Source of the DNA: Sinohyriopsis cumingii
Taxonomy: Eukaryota; Mollusca; Bivalvia; Unionida; Unionidae
Assembly (NCBI GenBank): GCA_028554795.2
Contig: CM068839.1
Coordinates: 89,066,182 to 89,130,181, forward strand
DNA: 64,000 nucleotides
Reading direction: 5' to 3'
The number at the start of each line of letters is the position of its first letter. Position 1 is the stretch's first letter. Of this stretch, positions 11,876 through 20,113 are shown in pieces. The notes beneath the pieces were generated by a model. The model did no database searches. It was not told the DNA's origin and saw nothing but the letters and a program-made list of their open reading frames with translations. Position numbers and translations under genes: made by a program.

Positions 11876-12230
11876 TTAGTTTCTAAGAATGCGATGTCCT
11901 CTGAGGATAAACTTTCTGGCGATAGGTCTGCTTCTTCGGAAAGAAAAGAAGAACTCTTTGGTGTCGATACGGCAATCGACAAAGCCTCTGTCAGGTTCAG
12001 GTTGCTGCTGCTGCTGCTGTTGTTGCTGCTGTTGTCCATTCTTCTTTCTCCCTGTTCATTTCTTCTCTGAAGAGCTCTTCTATCAGGTCTTCAGTGATTT
12101 TTAACATTCTCACATTCTCTATTTCTTCTGGCTTCGGTATCAGACTGTGTCTGACCCTATGCAAATTCACGTAGGCTTCGTTGAGTTTAGCTAGTTTGGA
12201 GCACATCTTCTTCGGAGGATGAGTCGACAA
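11876..12230 (-). CDS. accessory gene with CAG microsatellite, frame uncertain
   Basis: The start at 12,230 opens a helical, charged N-terminal part ([27 protein letters not shown]). It runs into an imperfect CAG/CAA tract at about 12,003-12,040 and stops at 11,997 in the assembled frame. Both other frames stay open beyond the tract. One encodes polyglutamine then a basic tail ending at 11,876, 33 nt before the stem-loop. The other is Ser-rich and reads through the stem-loop to 11,812. A unit-length error or slippage in the tract most likely explains the break, and the polyglutamine frame is the better fit because the 25,637 gene also has polyglutamine. No family is recognised. Confidence 0.55.
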
Positions 12231-12268
12231 TGGATGGTTAGACTGGAAACAACCCGGTTCTTAAAGTC

Positions 12269-12298
12269 AAAGCGCGGACGTGAAGGAAAACATCCCCC
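12269..12298 (-). promoter_or_regulatory. 30-bp shared upstream element, copy 2
   Basis: Same 30-bp block as 11,440-11,469, here 39 bp upstream of the start at 12,230. No strong TATA box follows; CTTTAAGA is the nearest match. Confidence 0.7.
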
Positions 12299-12425
12299 AC
12301 ACGGTTTTTGAGTCGCAACTTTTAGTGAGTGTCATGAGAGGGATAGTAAGAAATGAAAGAGCATCAATCCAACATTCTTATAGCTAAACAAAAGACAAAG
12401 GCATTTTTTTCAAAACACAACATTT

Positions 12426-12431
12426 TTTATT
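12426..12431 (-). terminator. AATAAA polyadenylation signal for the capsid gene
   Basis: AATAAA on the minus strand about 105 nt after the major capsid stop at 12,537. It shows that the core genes use ordinary polyadenylation, unlike the accessory genes. Confidence 0.65.
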
Positions 12432-12536
12432 CAAAAATCACTTAACACTAAACAACAACTCTAACATTTTTTAACAACAATGCAACACTAAAAGTTTCTC
12501 CACTAGGTAAAGAGGGATAACAGTCTTCCATGGTTT

Positions 12537-13850
12537 CTAGTAATCTAGGATGACTTCTCTCAAACTGTTGATTTCTATGGTATTATCGAATTCTGCATAC
12601 AGGATGACGTTCACCGTTTCATCAGGGTCTCGGTCTTTAAACTGAATTTCCACACGAATCTGGCCGGATTTTATAGGGTGGAAATGTCCCTCGTCGCTGC
12701 CTTGGTCCGGAGTGAAATCGAAAGCCCACAAAGCGTAGCCTCCTGCATAATCCTCGTACGTAATACCGTGACTGGTATTGGTTCCTAACTGTCCGGTGGC
12801 TTCGTACAGGGACAAGTACGATCTCAAGTAATTCTTCTTGGTAAAGTCAGGTTCGAAAGGTCGGGTACACAAGGTCTTGCCATCGCGACTGACTTCGATT
12901 TTGGACACGCCAAAGTGTTGAAAGTAGAAAGGATTTTTTTCGGCAGCTCCGTTGAAGGCTGTATTCTCGACGATACCAACGATCAAACGTTTGGGTAACT
13001 GTCCTTGGAACAGATGATCTTCGATCATGGATCGCTGTCCCTTGGGAATGGTGAAGGTTTTCACTTCCACGCGTCGCATGGGATACTTGGCGGTCGTTCT
13101 GCTCAACGTCTGACTGATGTCGTTTCCCACTTTAGGTAACACTTCCACACGGCGTACGTAGAGTCTGGCTTCTTGGATTTTGGTTTTGTAACCGTCACTA
13201 TCAGCCATCAAATGGAAAGCGGTACTGCTACGATTCAGCCTCAGATGGACATCCACCCCGTTCAGCAAATACTTTTCTTGCAACCACATGTCCAAATGCA
13301 AACGATCTATCAGTTCTAAACTTGTGTCGGCTCCCGTGATTCTCTTTCTTCGTTCTACAAATCCATCATTGTTGTCTTTCTTTTCATCAGTTTCCAATAT
13401 TTCAAACTTGGTAGGTTCGTCAGCTTCCCATACCACACAGGCATTGAGATGAGTGTTCTTGGCATCTATTCCGTACGTCAAGAGATTTTCCAGGTAGGCA
13501 CGATAAGGGTAAGTATCCATGCTGCTACTGACCAGTTTGTTATTCAAGTACAAGTCCACTCCACTGAACAAGGAATGCATGAAATTGTTGACGGGAGCTA
13601 CTGCTTCATCGTCTATAGCACCTCCAGTCTTATCTAGAATTTTGACTTTCAGGTACAAGTAACTGCTATTCAGATCGATGTAATCTTCGGGCTGTCCTTT
13701 GATTTCAAACTCGATGGGAGCGGAATCGGTCAGTGAGGAGACGGGGTGAAATTCCACCCACTGGGATTCTTTCATCGTCATCATCGCGGGGGGCATGGCA
13801 AACAGATCCAGTTCCGTCTTGGAACAAGCGCAAGATTCTCGGTGCATCAT
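12537..13850 (-). CDS. major capsid protein (Polinton F54H12.2-like group)
   Basis: Full-length 437-residue protein of the Polinton/adintovirus major capsid group, often labelled F54H12.2-like in animal genomes. The family is predicted to form double jelly-roll trimers of an icosahedral shell. Recognisable features are the N-terminal EFEIKGQPEDYIDLNSSYL stretch, the middle RRVEVKTFTIPKGQ segment, and the late GGYALWAFDFTPDQ signature followed by an IRVEIQF strand. The start at 13,850 follows MCP-group practice; a cysteine-rich first dozen residues precede the conserved part. Downstream is an AATAAA signal. No break is visible. It follows the pVI-like and penton-like genes on the same strand, a typical morphogenesis cluster. 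Confidence 0.93.
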   Translation of the reverse strand: MMHRESCACSKTELDLFAMPPAMMTMKESQWVEFHPVSSLTDSAPIEFEIKGQPEDYIDLNSSYLYLKVKILDKTGGAIDDEAVAPVNNFMHSLFSGVDLYLNNKLVSSSMDTYPYRAYLENLLTYGIDAKNTHLNACVVWEADEPTKFEILETDEKKDNNDGFVERRKRITGADTSLELIDRLHLDMWLQEKYLLNGVDVHLRLNRSSTAFHLMADSDGYKTKIQEARLYVRRVEVLPKVGNDISQTLSRTTAKYPMRRVEVKTFTIPKGQRSMIEDHLFQGQLPKRLIVGIVENTAFNGAAEKNPFYFQHFGVSKIEVSRDGKTLCTRPFEPDFTKKNYLRSYLSLYEATGQLGTNTSHGITYEDYAGGYALWAFDFTPDQGSDEGHFHPIKSGQIRVEIQFKDRDPDETVNVILYAEFDNTIEINSLREVILDY

Positions 13851-13977
13851 TTTTTTTTGGTCTCTTTTCTCAATAATCGAAAACGTCTAAGTCAAGAACG
13901 GTTCTTCTTTTCTTGGCCTTTCTAGCTTGAAGTCTGGTGAAAGGGTGTTTTCTTCGTCGTCTCTTTCTGCCTTGTCC

Positions 13978-14286
13978 TTACTGAATGTCTGACTCGGTAG
14001 CGTGCAGGGCATTTATAGGTGTTTCTCGTTGGCCTAAAATGTCTTTGCCCGTTTGCAGCAAGATATTTTTGCCTGCCCTCATGAAGGCTTCTTTAGGGTT
14101 TTGTTTGTCGATGATGACATTTTGGAGAAATTCTTTGCCTTGCATCAGTGCCGCATCTTTCAAGGCGTGCAATCCGCGTGTCACCATCGGTTTCAACACC
14201 GGGGCCACCGAACGAAAGGCCGATTTTAACATATCTCCTAAACCGTGTCCTCGCTGTCGAGCAACGCCTCGGTACACTGGATACAT
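13978..14286 (-). CDS. pVI-like minor virion protein, basic tail cut off by a stop
   Basis: Short protein beginning MYPVYRGVARQRGHGLGDML, matching the GDGLGD-type amphipathic N-terminus of adenovirus pVI-like Polinton proteins. The corresponding gene of element 2 at 60,414 has the same YRATYGDGLGDV pattern. The family is thought to act in membrane disruption and capsid assembly. After the TAA at 13,978 the same frame stays open to TGA at 13,870-13,872 and is very basic (RKRRRRK, RKAKKRR). The stop may therefore have removed a DNA-binding tail, or the tail may be a separate peptide lacking an obvious start. The first 49 nt overlap the 3' end of the penton-like gene. Confidence 0.72.
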   Translation of the reverse strand: MYPVYRGVARQRGHGLGDMLKSAFRSVAPVLKPMVTRGLHALKDAALMQGKEFLQNVIIDKQNPKEAFMRAGKNILLQTGKDILGQRETPINALHATESDIQ

Positions 14287-15211
14287 GACTTACGAATCGT
14301 GAGAAAACCGTTTTCAAAATGAAGTTTCACCGTGACTTTTCCTTTGGTGAATGGAATATTTTGTCCCAAATCTCCTTTTATAGTAATGTTGACCGTGTCC
14401 AAATACGACTTACTGACAGGCAAATAGTGAGGATGGACAAATTCGCGGTGGACGTGGTAAGTGTTTCCACCTTCCTCGTCAGTGTTCGTGGCAGAATCCA
14501 CTTTGAAAGGAATGACACGCAGTAACGGTACGGAGGTGTGTCCCACCACGTTATACTGCACCACATCGGAGTACACAAACATCAAATTCAGTCCTTGGTT
14601 CAGTTCTACCGGGGCACGAAATAACTTGCTAAAAGACTCGTTGTCGTAAACGATGGGTAATTCGCTTTTCTTCATCATGCTCATTCTCAGGTTCATGTCT
14701 CCGCCCAACATGTCATACAATTCAGGACAAAATAAAATGGACAGGATTTTACTCCGTTCAAATTTCATCAAGAAGCGACGAGCTGTTTTGTGGTACTCCA
14801 TGGTGACACTTTTGTTAACATGCTCCAAAGCTTTCAGAAACACGGCATTAAACCTGGAGGCTATGGTGCTGACCAAATGTTGACCACTAAAATAATAGCC
14901 TGGGGAAATGAACAAGTGATAGGTGGTGTACTTTTGTGTACGGGTTTTCTTGTCATATTTGACATTGCTATCCATCCACTGTTGCAATTGTTCGTCATGA
15001 ACTTCACATCAAAAAAATTTTGATTGGGAAGGACATTGAGGACTTGGGTCGGGTGAATCATTTCTACTAAAGCCACTTCCCAATGGGCTTCGTGATCTAA
15101 GGGGATGGCTTGAGGTAATTTGGCCGTGTAACAGCACAACGTGTTCTTGGGAAACACCTCCATGGAACTGTCACTGGGTAAGGTTAAGTAAAATTGGTTT
15201 TGGTGACTCAT
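14238..15211 (-). pseudogene. penton-like minor capsid gene, one frameshift
   Basis: The N-terminal half starts at 15,211 with FYLTLPSDSSM, then HWEVALVEMIHP, the usual opening of Polinton penton-like (single jelly-roll) proteins. The remaining ~245 codons continue in another frame to 14,238 (FISPGYYFSGQHLVSTI, VPLLRVIPF, VNITIKGDLGQNIPF). The switch lies near 14,995-15,015, next to a T7 run, so it is either a real one-base indel or a homopolymer assembly error. The start overlaps the stop of the upstream membrane gene as ATGA, and the end overlaps the pVI-like gene, which suggests a compact polycistronic or alternatively spliced unit. Confidence 0.82.
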
Positions 15212-15624
15212 AATTCCAGAGTTCTGTGGCTGTCCGAGGGGTTAGTGGACGTCAGAGGCGTGTCTCCTTCTAAAATGGGGTTCTGATTGTGATTGAAGTG
15301 GTGACTGGCACTGGCACTGGACACAAGGTTCCCGGGGTTCCCGTTCGAGGTGAATTTCAGGGAGGGATTAGGAAGCAGGTAACCGATGCAACTGCTCAAT
15401 AAAATGGTCCACAATTGTTTGTCTCCTTGTTGCAAACTCAAATTGGCGATGGCTGCCCCGATGACACAATACACCACGAAGATTTGGCAGAAAAAGACGA
15501 TTTGCGTTTTAGGCACACGTTCTCCACACCACACCCACAAGGGTTGTTTTTGTAAATCTTGCACAGAAGAACTAGGTGAAGGAGGAGTGGTCGACGTAGC
15601 TGCGTCTGCTGTGTGAAAGGGCAT
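15208..15624 (-). CDS. two-pass membrane protein conserved in Polintons
   Basis: About 138 residues from the ATG at 15,624. Residues ~45-65 (IVFFCQIFVVYCVIGAAIA) and ~80-95 (WTILLSSCIGYLLPNP) are hydrophobic and fit two membrane spans with a short polar loop. The LWT-LLSSC-GYLLPNP segment is one I associate with a small membrane protein next to the integrase in Polintons; function unknown. It starts six bases after the integrase stop and ends in an ATGA overlap with the penton-like gene. Confidence 0.75.
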   Translation of the reverse strand: MPFHTADAATSTTPPSPSSSVQDLQKQPLWVWCGERVPKTQIVFFCQIFVVYCVIGAAIANLSLQQGDKQLWTILLSSCIGYLLPNPSLKFTSNGNPGNLVSSASASHHFNHNQNPILEGDTPLTSTNPSDSHRTLEL

Positions 15625-15629
15625 GATGG

Positions 15630-16739
15630 TCACTTCTTTTTATAGTCGATGACTTGCGAAGCGTCGATCCAAGAATCGAAACTGGGGGGATATCCTTTCC
15701 AACGTACTTTGACTTCTTTGACACGTCGTTTGCCCACTTTACGGGTTCTGCGTTCGAGAATGCTTTCGATGTCGTACACGTAGTCTTCTTTTTTGGTGAC
15801 ACGTTGTAACTCGGGCAAATAAAACGTTCCTTTGAGCACTTCTCCGTTCATGTCTTCCAATTTATAGACGGCAGGATGACGGCCATGCACTCGTCCAGTG
15901 ACGCGAAACAATTCGGTCGTCCAGTTAGGTAAGTAACCTTTGTCGAAAGTGCGTTTGGTTTTGCCAATGCGTACCCAATCTCCTACGGCCAACATTCCAC
16001 TTTTCTCGGGGACAGCCCTCGTCGGGGACGTACCAAACAGGCGCTCAAACACCAACACTTCGTTGTCGGGAGTCACGTATTGCGGGGCACATCCGATGCT
16101 TCGATGGTAAGATTGGTTGTACGCTTGCACCAGGTGCGGTAAGATGTCGATGTACTTCAGAGTGTGGTGATGCGTAAAATATTTCCACATGCGTTCTTTC
16201 AAAGTGCGTTGAAAACGTTCAACGATGCTGGCTTTGGTTTCGGGATTCTCGGTGGTAAAAAAATGAATGTCACATTTCTTTAATGCTTTTTGGAAAGCTT
16301 GGTTCAGAAATTCGGTGCCTTTGTCCGTTTGCCATCGAAGAGGGTGACGACCGCTTTGTTTCAACACCCGTTGCAGGGCTCGCACTAACTCGCTGCTCGA
16401 TTTGGAAGTCAAGGGTACGACCCAGGCAAATTTGGAAAAGACGTCGATGACACAAAACAAATATTTGTAGCCACGATTGTAGCTGACCAAATGAGAGACA
16501 TCGGCTAAATCGGCTTGCCATTGATGATCGATGCCTTCCACTCGGGTGCGACTTCTGGCAAACTTGCGTGGAATGGATTTGTGTAAAGTGTAGGTAGCTT
16601 GTTCTTGTAACCATGGTTGCACTTGAGGTAAACGGAGACTTTTCAGTCGCGTTTTGGCAGCACGATACAATTTTTGAACTCCTGCGTAACCTGCAGGATG
16701 GGAGGGATCGTAGTAAATGCTGGCTAAGACTTTTTCCAT
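15630..16739 (-). CDS. retroviral-type integrase with chromodomain
   Basis: About 369 residues from the methionine at 16,739 (MEKVLASIYYDP); an upstream methionine at 16,775 adds 12 residues but fits the family start less well. The catalytic core has the DDE residues in QADLADVS, QTDKGTEF and ASIVERFQRTLKERMW. A C-terminal SH3-like region (VGDWVRIGK) precedes a chromodomain from about residue 315 (YDIESILERR, VRWKGYPPSFDSWI). The enzyme would join linear element DNA to the host genome, producing the observed 6-bp duplication, and the chromodomain may guide it to chromatin. No catalytic residue is missing. Confidence 0.96.
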   Translation of the reverse strand: MEKVLASIYYDPSHPAGYAGVQKLYRAAKTRLKSLRLPQVQPWLQEQATYTLHKSIPRKFARSRTRVEGIDHQWQADLADVSHLVSYNRGYKYLFCVIDVFSKFAWVVPLTSKSSSELVRALQRVLKQSGRHPLRWQTDKGTEFLNQAFQKALKKCDIHFFTTENPETKASIVERFQRTLKERMWKYFTHHHTLKYIDILPHLVQAYNQSYHRSIGCAPQYVTPDNEVLVFERLFGTSPTRAVPEKSGMLAVGDWVRIGKTKRTFDKGYLPNWTTELFRVTGRVHGRHPAVYKLEDMNGEVLKGTFYLPELQRVTKKEDYVYDIESILERRTRKVGKRRVKEVKVRWKGYPPSFDSWIDASQVIDYKKK

Positions 16740-16759
16740 TTTTTGTGTTGGTTGGTGTG

Positions 16760-17404
16760 TTAATAAGACACCCACTCTTGGAGGATGCTACTCTTTTTCT
16801 CTTGGGATATTTTCTTGGATTGCAATGCTTTGCGTGTGCGGCCAGCAATAGGTGTCGAAGAGGAGAAGGATGTCTGAGCGGGGGATATCGGTTCTTGTTT
16901 CACTTCTGTCTTCACTTCTGTCTTCACTTTCTTTTTCTCTTGTGATGAAGAAGGGGTGACCATCATCTTTTTAATCCATCCAATTCTGGAGGTAGGTGGT
17001 GTTGTTAACTTGCGTACTTTTTCTGGTGGAGTTTGAAACCCTTCCTCTTCTTCTCCTTTTTCTGTCTTGGTCACGGGTACTGGTGGTACTGGTACTGGTA
17101 CTGGTACTGGTGATGGTGCTGGACTTTTCATCAAGGTCTTAAAATCTTTCAGAGTGGGTAGAGCTGTTTCGTCTAAAGCTTTCTGGTGAAAGAGTTGCAG
17201 TCGTTGCAAGAGTTGACCGTACTTTTGCGATTTTTCTGTTTCGGACAAATCTTGGCGATCCATTAAGGACTGCAATTCGTGTTGTAACTGGGACATCTCG
17301 CTCAAATGGGGATTGGGAGGTAAATGCGGAGTGTGTTGTTCTTGCCACCGATGGTATTCCATCCATCGTTTGTAAGGCACTAAAGCTAGTTTTCGTCCTT
17401 CCAT
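16760..17404 (-). CDS. Polinton coiled-coil protein of unknown role
   Basis: 214 residues starting MEGRKLALVPYKRWMEYHRW. The opening resembles a common Polinton protein that begins with a K-M/L-x-LVP motif and carries a coiled coil. Here residues ~35-75 are helical (LQHELQSLMDRQDLSETEKS). The middle is proline/valine-rich from a (GGTACT)n repeat (VPVPVPVPPVPV), and the C-terminus is basic. A TATA-like GATAAAAAGG lies at about 17,450 on the minus strand, ~45 nt before the start. The gene ends 20 bp before the integrase start. No biochemical function is known to me. Confidence 0.68.
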   Translation of the reverse strand: MEGRKLALVPYKRWMEYHRWQEQHTPHLPPNPHLSEMSQLQHELQSLMDRQDLSETEKSQKYGQLLQRLQLFHQKALDETALPTLKDFKTLMKSPAPSPVPVPVPVPPVPVTKTEKGEEEEGFQTPPEKVRKLTTPPTSRIGWIKKMMVTPSSSQEKKKVKTEVKTEVKQEPISPAQTSFSSSTPIAGRTRKALQSKKISQEKKSSILQEWVSY

Positions 17405-17452
17405 GGGGTTGTCAGGGGTCGATTCTGAGATCTTGGAACTTACGAGGCCTTT

Positions 17453-17839
17453 TTATCTTGCTCCCACCAGTCCTCCCAACATGGTTCCCAAGACTCCTTT
17501 CAGTATGGGGCCTAACAAGAGAGGTAAAATACCTCCACGTTGCACTAACATATTCTTTTTTTGACGAATGGGAATTTTCTTTTGAACCATTTGGCGAAGA
17601 ACGTGACGATGTTTGCCTAAGCATTGTTTCTGGTGTTTGGACAAAGGGATCGTGCCTTTCAAAACGTTCAAACAACATTCGCACACGGTATCGATGACCT
17701 CTTTGGAGGCTGTTTGAATGAGTTTTTTTCGTAGGGGTGGAGAAGCTTTGGACAGGACAGATAACATGTCCCCATGTTTGGCTAAACGTGGTGGCAGTCC
17801 TTTCCTTTTCTTTCCTTGGGGTTTTCTGGAGGGTGACAT
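17453..17839 (-). CDS. conserved Polinton protein with hydrophobic C-terminus
   Basis: About 128 residues from MSPSRKPQGKKRK. I prefer this methionine because GTATAAAAAAG at about 17,893-17,903 puts the likely transcription start below the upstream methionine at 17,890. The body has the pattern LSKASPPLRKKLIQTASKEVIDTVCECCLNVLKG, two cysteines plus a KHQKQCLGKHRH stretch, then VQRGGILPLLLGPILKG. This is a recurring Polinton protein; the role is not established. The glycine/leucine-rich end could insert into membrane or pack in the virion. Confidence 0.75.
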   Translation of the reverse strand: MSPSRKPQGKKRKGLPPRLAKHGDMLSVLSKASPPLRKKLIQTASKEVIDTVCECCLNVLKGTIPLSKHQKQCLGKHRHVLRQMVQKKIPIRQKKNMLVQRGGILPLLLGPILKGVLGTMLGGLVGAR

Positions 17840-17899
17840 CTTTGAGTCTTCAGGAGCACCAAAAAAACACTGATACCCCGACTTGGTCACAGGTCTTTT

Positions 17900-18820
17900 T
17901 TATACTGGAACGCGTCGCCACTGATTGTCTTTACGTCGTATCAGTTTGAGGACAGGCATGACACGTCGTGCAGGGGTACGTAATGGACTAAATCGAGCCA
18001 GTTCTTGCTTGGACAAATCCAGTAAACTTTGTAACATGCCCGATCTTTCTTGAACTTTGATTTTGGGAGAAGGTACTTTGTGAGCAGCAGCCACTGCCAC
18101 TAAATTGGAAGGTCCTGCCACTGGGGAAGTTCTTTTGGGGGTCATCAACGGAGAAGTTCTTGGTGTGATCAACGTCTCCAAGTACTCTTCAGTTCTGGGT
18201 GTCATTAACGGAGAAGTGGACAAACGTGAAGCTGCCGGAGACGCAGTCACCGCCGTGGCAGGTCGTGGTTTGCGAGTGTAAGGTTGCGTCCTGGCCGAAG
18301 TGCCTCTCTTGCGACTAGTTTTCTGTGGACTTTTCTTTTTCTGGGGGCTTCTTTTCTTTTTCCGGGGTGGTGGTGTTGTCTGGTCAGAGGAGGGTCCTGC
18401 CACTGGAGAAGTTCTCCTTGGGGACCTGGTCTTTTTCTTCTTGGGGCTTCGTTGGACTTTTGTCTTGGGGATAACTTTGGGGGCATTAGGATCCCATCTT
18501 AAGAGTGAGCGAATGATGACCCCTCCTAGAGTACCGCTCCCTCCAGGTTTCAAAATGATTTGTTTTTTGGTTTGAGTGTCGATGCGGGGATCGGCCAGTT
18601 GGACCAAAGCGACTTTGTTTCGATCGAAAAAGCGTTTGGTTTGATGAGGAATCTAAATGATTCCTTGAAGTAATTGACGTGCCGTCACCGTGAACCATCG
18701 TAAGACTTCTTTGAGACTAGCTTCTAAGACACGAGCTCGTGTTTGTGGATCTTTTTCTCGACTGATGCCATACAAGGCACGAATCAATTTGACGGGAAGA
18801 TGCGACTGAAGGGACGTCAT
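17900..18820 (-). pseudogene. basic SPKKKK-repeat protein, one in-frame stop
   Basis: The frame opens at 18,820 (MTSLQSHLPVKLIRALYG) with a folded-looking N-terminal ~55 residues, meets TAG at 18,653-18,655 and then stays open in the same frame to 17,900. The second part includes LVQLADPRIDTQTKKQIILK, a long lysine/arginine/proline region with SPKKKK- and SPRR-type repeats like those of histone H1 tails, and a conserved-looking C-terminus. The TATA box CTATAAAAACC at about 18,862-18,871 fits the 18,820 start. It may condense DNA in the virion, by analogy with core proteins; that is inference from composition. The family is not recognised with confidence. Confidence 0.65.
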
Positions 18821-18861
18821 GTTCGCACTGAGAGTGAGACAGACGAAAAAGGGTCTGAGGT

Positions 18862-18872
18862 TTTTATAGATT
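18862..18872 (-). promoter_or_regulatory. TATA box of the 18,820 gene
   Basis: CTATAAAAACC on the minus strand, ~42 nt upstream of the ATG at 18,820; it also lies within the 3' end of the preceding ATPase region. Confidence 0.65.
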
Positions 18873-18875
18873 TTT

Positions 18876-19619
18876 TTATGGTGAGTGAAATGAAGTCGAG
18901 GACGGAGACGTGTACAGGACAGGCCCTCCGTCTTGGCACCAGTGGTGAAACAAGTGGGTACGAAATCGCAAATCCTCGGGAGTCGTAGGTTTCAAATCGA
19001 CGAGTAAATAGGCGTGTGGCGTTTGAGTGGCATCGTCGTACGCCTGAGCCAGCCAAGGCGTTCCTAACTGTTTGGCTAAGACTTGCACTTGCGATTTATC
19101 TCGAGGGCTTTTAAACAAGACCACGTAATGCGCATTGAGACTGATGGTGCGATGGGCTTTACTTTGTTGAAACAAATTTTGGGTGATGTAAACGACACTG
19201 GCATTACGGTGATGCCCTTTGCGCGTGAACCACAGTTTAATTTCTTCTTCGTCTTCTCCTAACATGTCGTCGAAAATGACCAAATGGGTTAGACGGGAGT
19301 CAGAGACGTTGCCATCGTCTTCTTTAGGAATGCCTTCCACAAACACGATGGAATCGCCTTGACTTTCTCGCAAGAGGCTGTACGCCAATTGCCACTCTTT
19401 GTAACACCACACGATTCGTTGAGGGGGTCGATCGATCAAATGATGTTTATGTTCGATCAAACGTTTGACGAATTCGGTTTTGCCTGAACCGCTAGGTCCA
19501 GCAATGAGCATGTTAAAGGGATGGCGAAGATACAAAGCCTCCCAATTGGCACGATCTAAGTGTTCGTCGATGACTTTGACAGTAGAGGAAGAGGGAGCAG
19601 AGACAGCAGAGGTAGCCAT
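18876..19619 (-). CDS. A32/FtsK-HerA-like packaging ATPase
   Basis: About 247 residues from MATSAVSAPSSSTVKV. A TATA box (GTATATAAAC, 19,666-19,675) would place the transcription start near 19,640, so the longer frame beginning at 19,658 is unlikely to be used. Walker A is IAGPSGSGKTEF and Walker B is VIFDDMLGED, followed by the VVYITQNLF segment typical of viral genome-packaging ATPases of Polintons and large DNA viruses. The protein would drive DNA into the capsid. Intact. Confidence 0.94.
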   Translation of the reverse strand: MATSAVSAPSSSTVKVIDEHLDRANWEALYLRHPFNMLIAGPSGSGKTEFVKRLIEHKHHLIDRPPQRIVWCYKEWQLAYSLLRESQGDSIVFVEGIPKEDDGNVSDSRLTHLVIFDDMLGEDEEEIKLWFTRKGHHRNASVVYITQNLFQQSKAHRTISLNAHYVVLFKSPRDKSQVQVLAKQLGTPWLAQAYDDATQTPHAYLLVDLKPTTPEDLRFRTHLFHHWCQDGGPVLYTSPSSTSFHSP

Positions 19620-19665
19620 GGTGTGAGAAATGTCACTTGTGACACGAAAAACAAACAAGACAGGA

Positions 19666-19675
19666 GTTTATATAC
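19666..19675 (-). promoter_or_regulatory. TATA box of the ATPase gene
   Basis: GTATATAAAC on the minus strand. It decides the ATPase start in favour of the ATG at 19,619. Confidence 0.7.
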
Positions 19676-19689
19676 TTTTTCAGAACACG

Positions 19690-19695
19690 TTTATT
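19690..19695 (-). terminator. AATAAA signal after the PolB transcription unit
   Basis: AATAAA on the minus strand 52 nt after the stop of the 20,109 gene, just before the ATPase promoter. Confidence 0.6.
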
Positions 19696-19746
19696 GAATG
19701 TTTCAAACATGAATACGAAAGACAAAAATGCATAAAAGCCAAAGGC

Positions 19747-20109
19747 TTAAGTACAAGAATAAAAGGCACATGATAACCATGAACGAGGAATAAACACAAG
19801 TGTCTGTACAACATGTTTTGGGTAAAGTTCTAACCAGTTCAATAGTTGGGGTAAGGTCACACAAGTGTCCTCCCGAAAGGGTCTTTCAGGCCTGTCCACG
19901 ACAGTCCTGTCCTGGGTGACGGGTTCTTCTGGCACCGTCACTAACACAGGTTGAAAAGTAACTTTTTTCCTTGAATAACTCTCGTGCATACTGGGCCACC
20001 TCTTGTGTCCAAGCCTCAAAACCCTGGTCTCGGTGATGTCCAACATTTGACTCCTAACCAATCTGGTTTCTTCTTCGTCAACGACATGGTAAGTTACTTC
20101 AATGAACAA
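19747..20109 (-). CDS. hypothetical protein after PolB
   Basis: 120-residue frame starting 5 bp after the PolB stop, so probably on the same transcript. It is rich in charged residues and ends in SWLSCAFYSCT. No motif is recognised. It could be a separate small protein or noise in a 3' UTR; the close spacing and following AATAAA favour a real gene modestly. Confidence 0.45.
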   Translation of the reverse strand: MFIEVTYHVVDEEETRLVRSQMLDITETRVLRLGHKRWPSMHESYSRKKVTFQPVLVTVPEEPVTQDRTVVDRPERPFREDTCVTLPQLLNWLELYPKHVVQTLVFIPRSWLSCAFYSCT

Positions 20110-20113
20110 TGAA

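Noticed and set aside
15635-15644. CTATAAAAAG as a promoter for the membrane gene
   Set aside because: It is the coding sequence for the end of the integrase (DYKKK) and lies too close to the start codon.
19619-19658. Longer ATPase start at 19,658
   Set aside because: It would lie only 8 nt after the TATA box; the 19,619 methionine fits the expected transcription start and has a good Kozak context.
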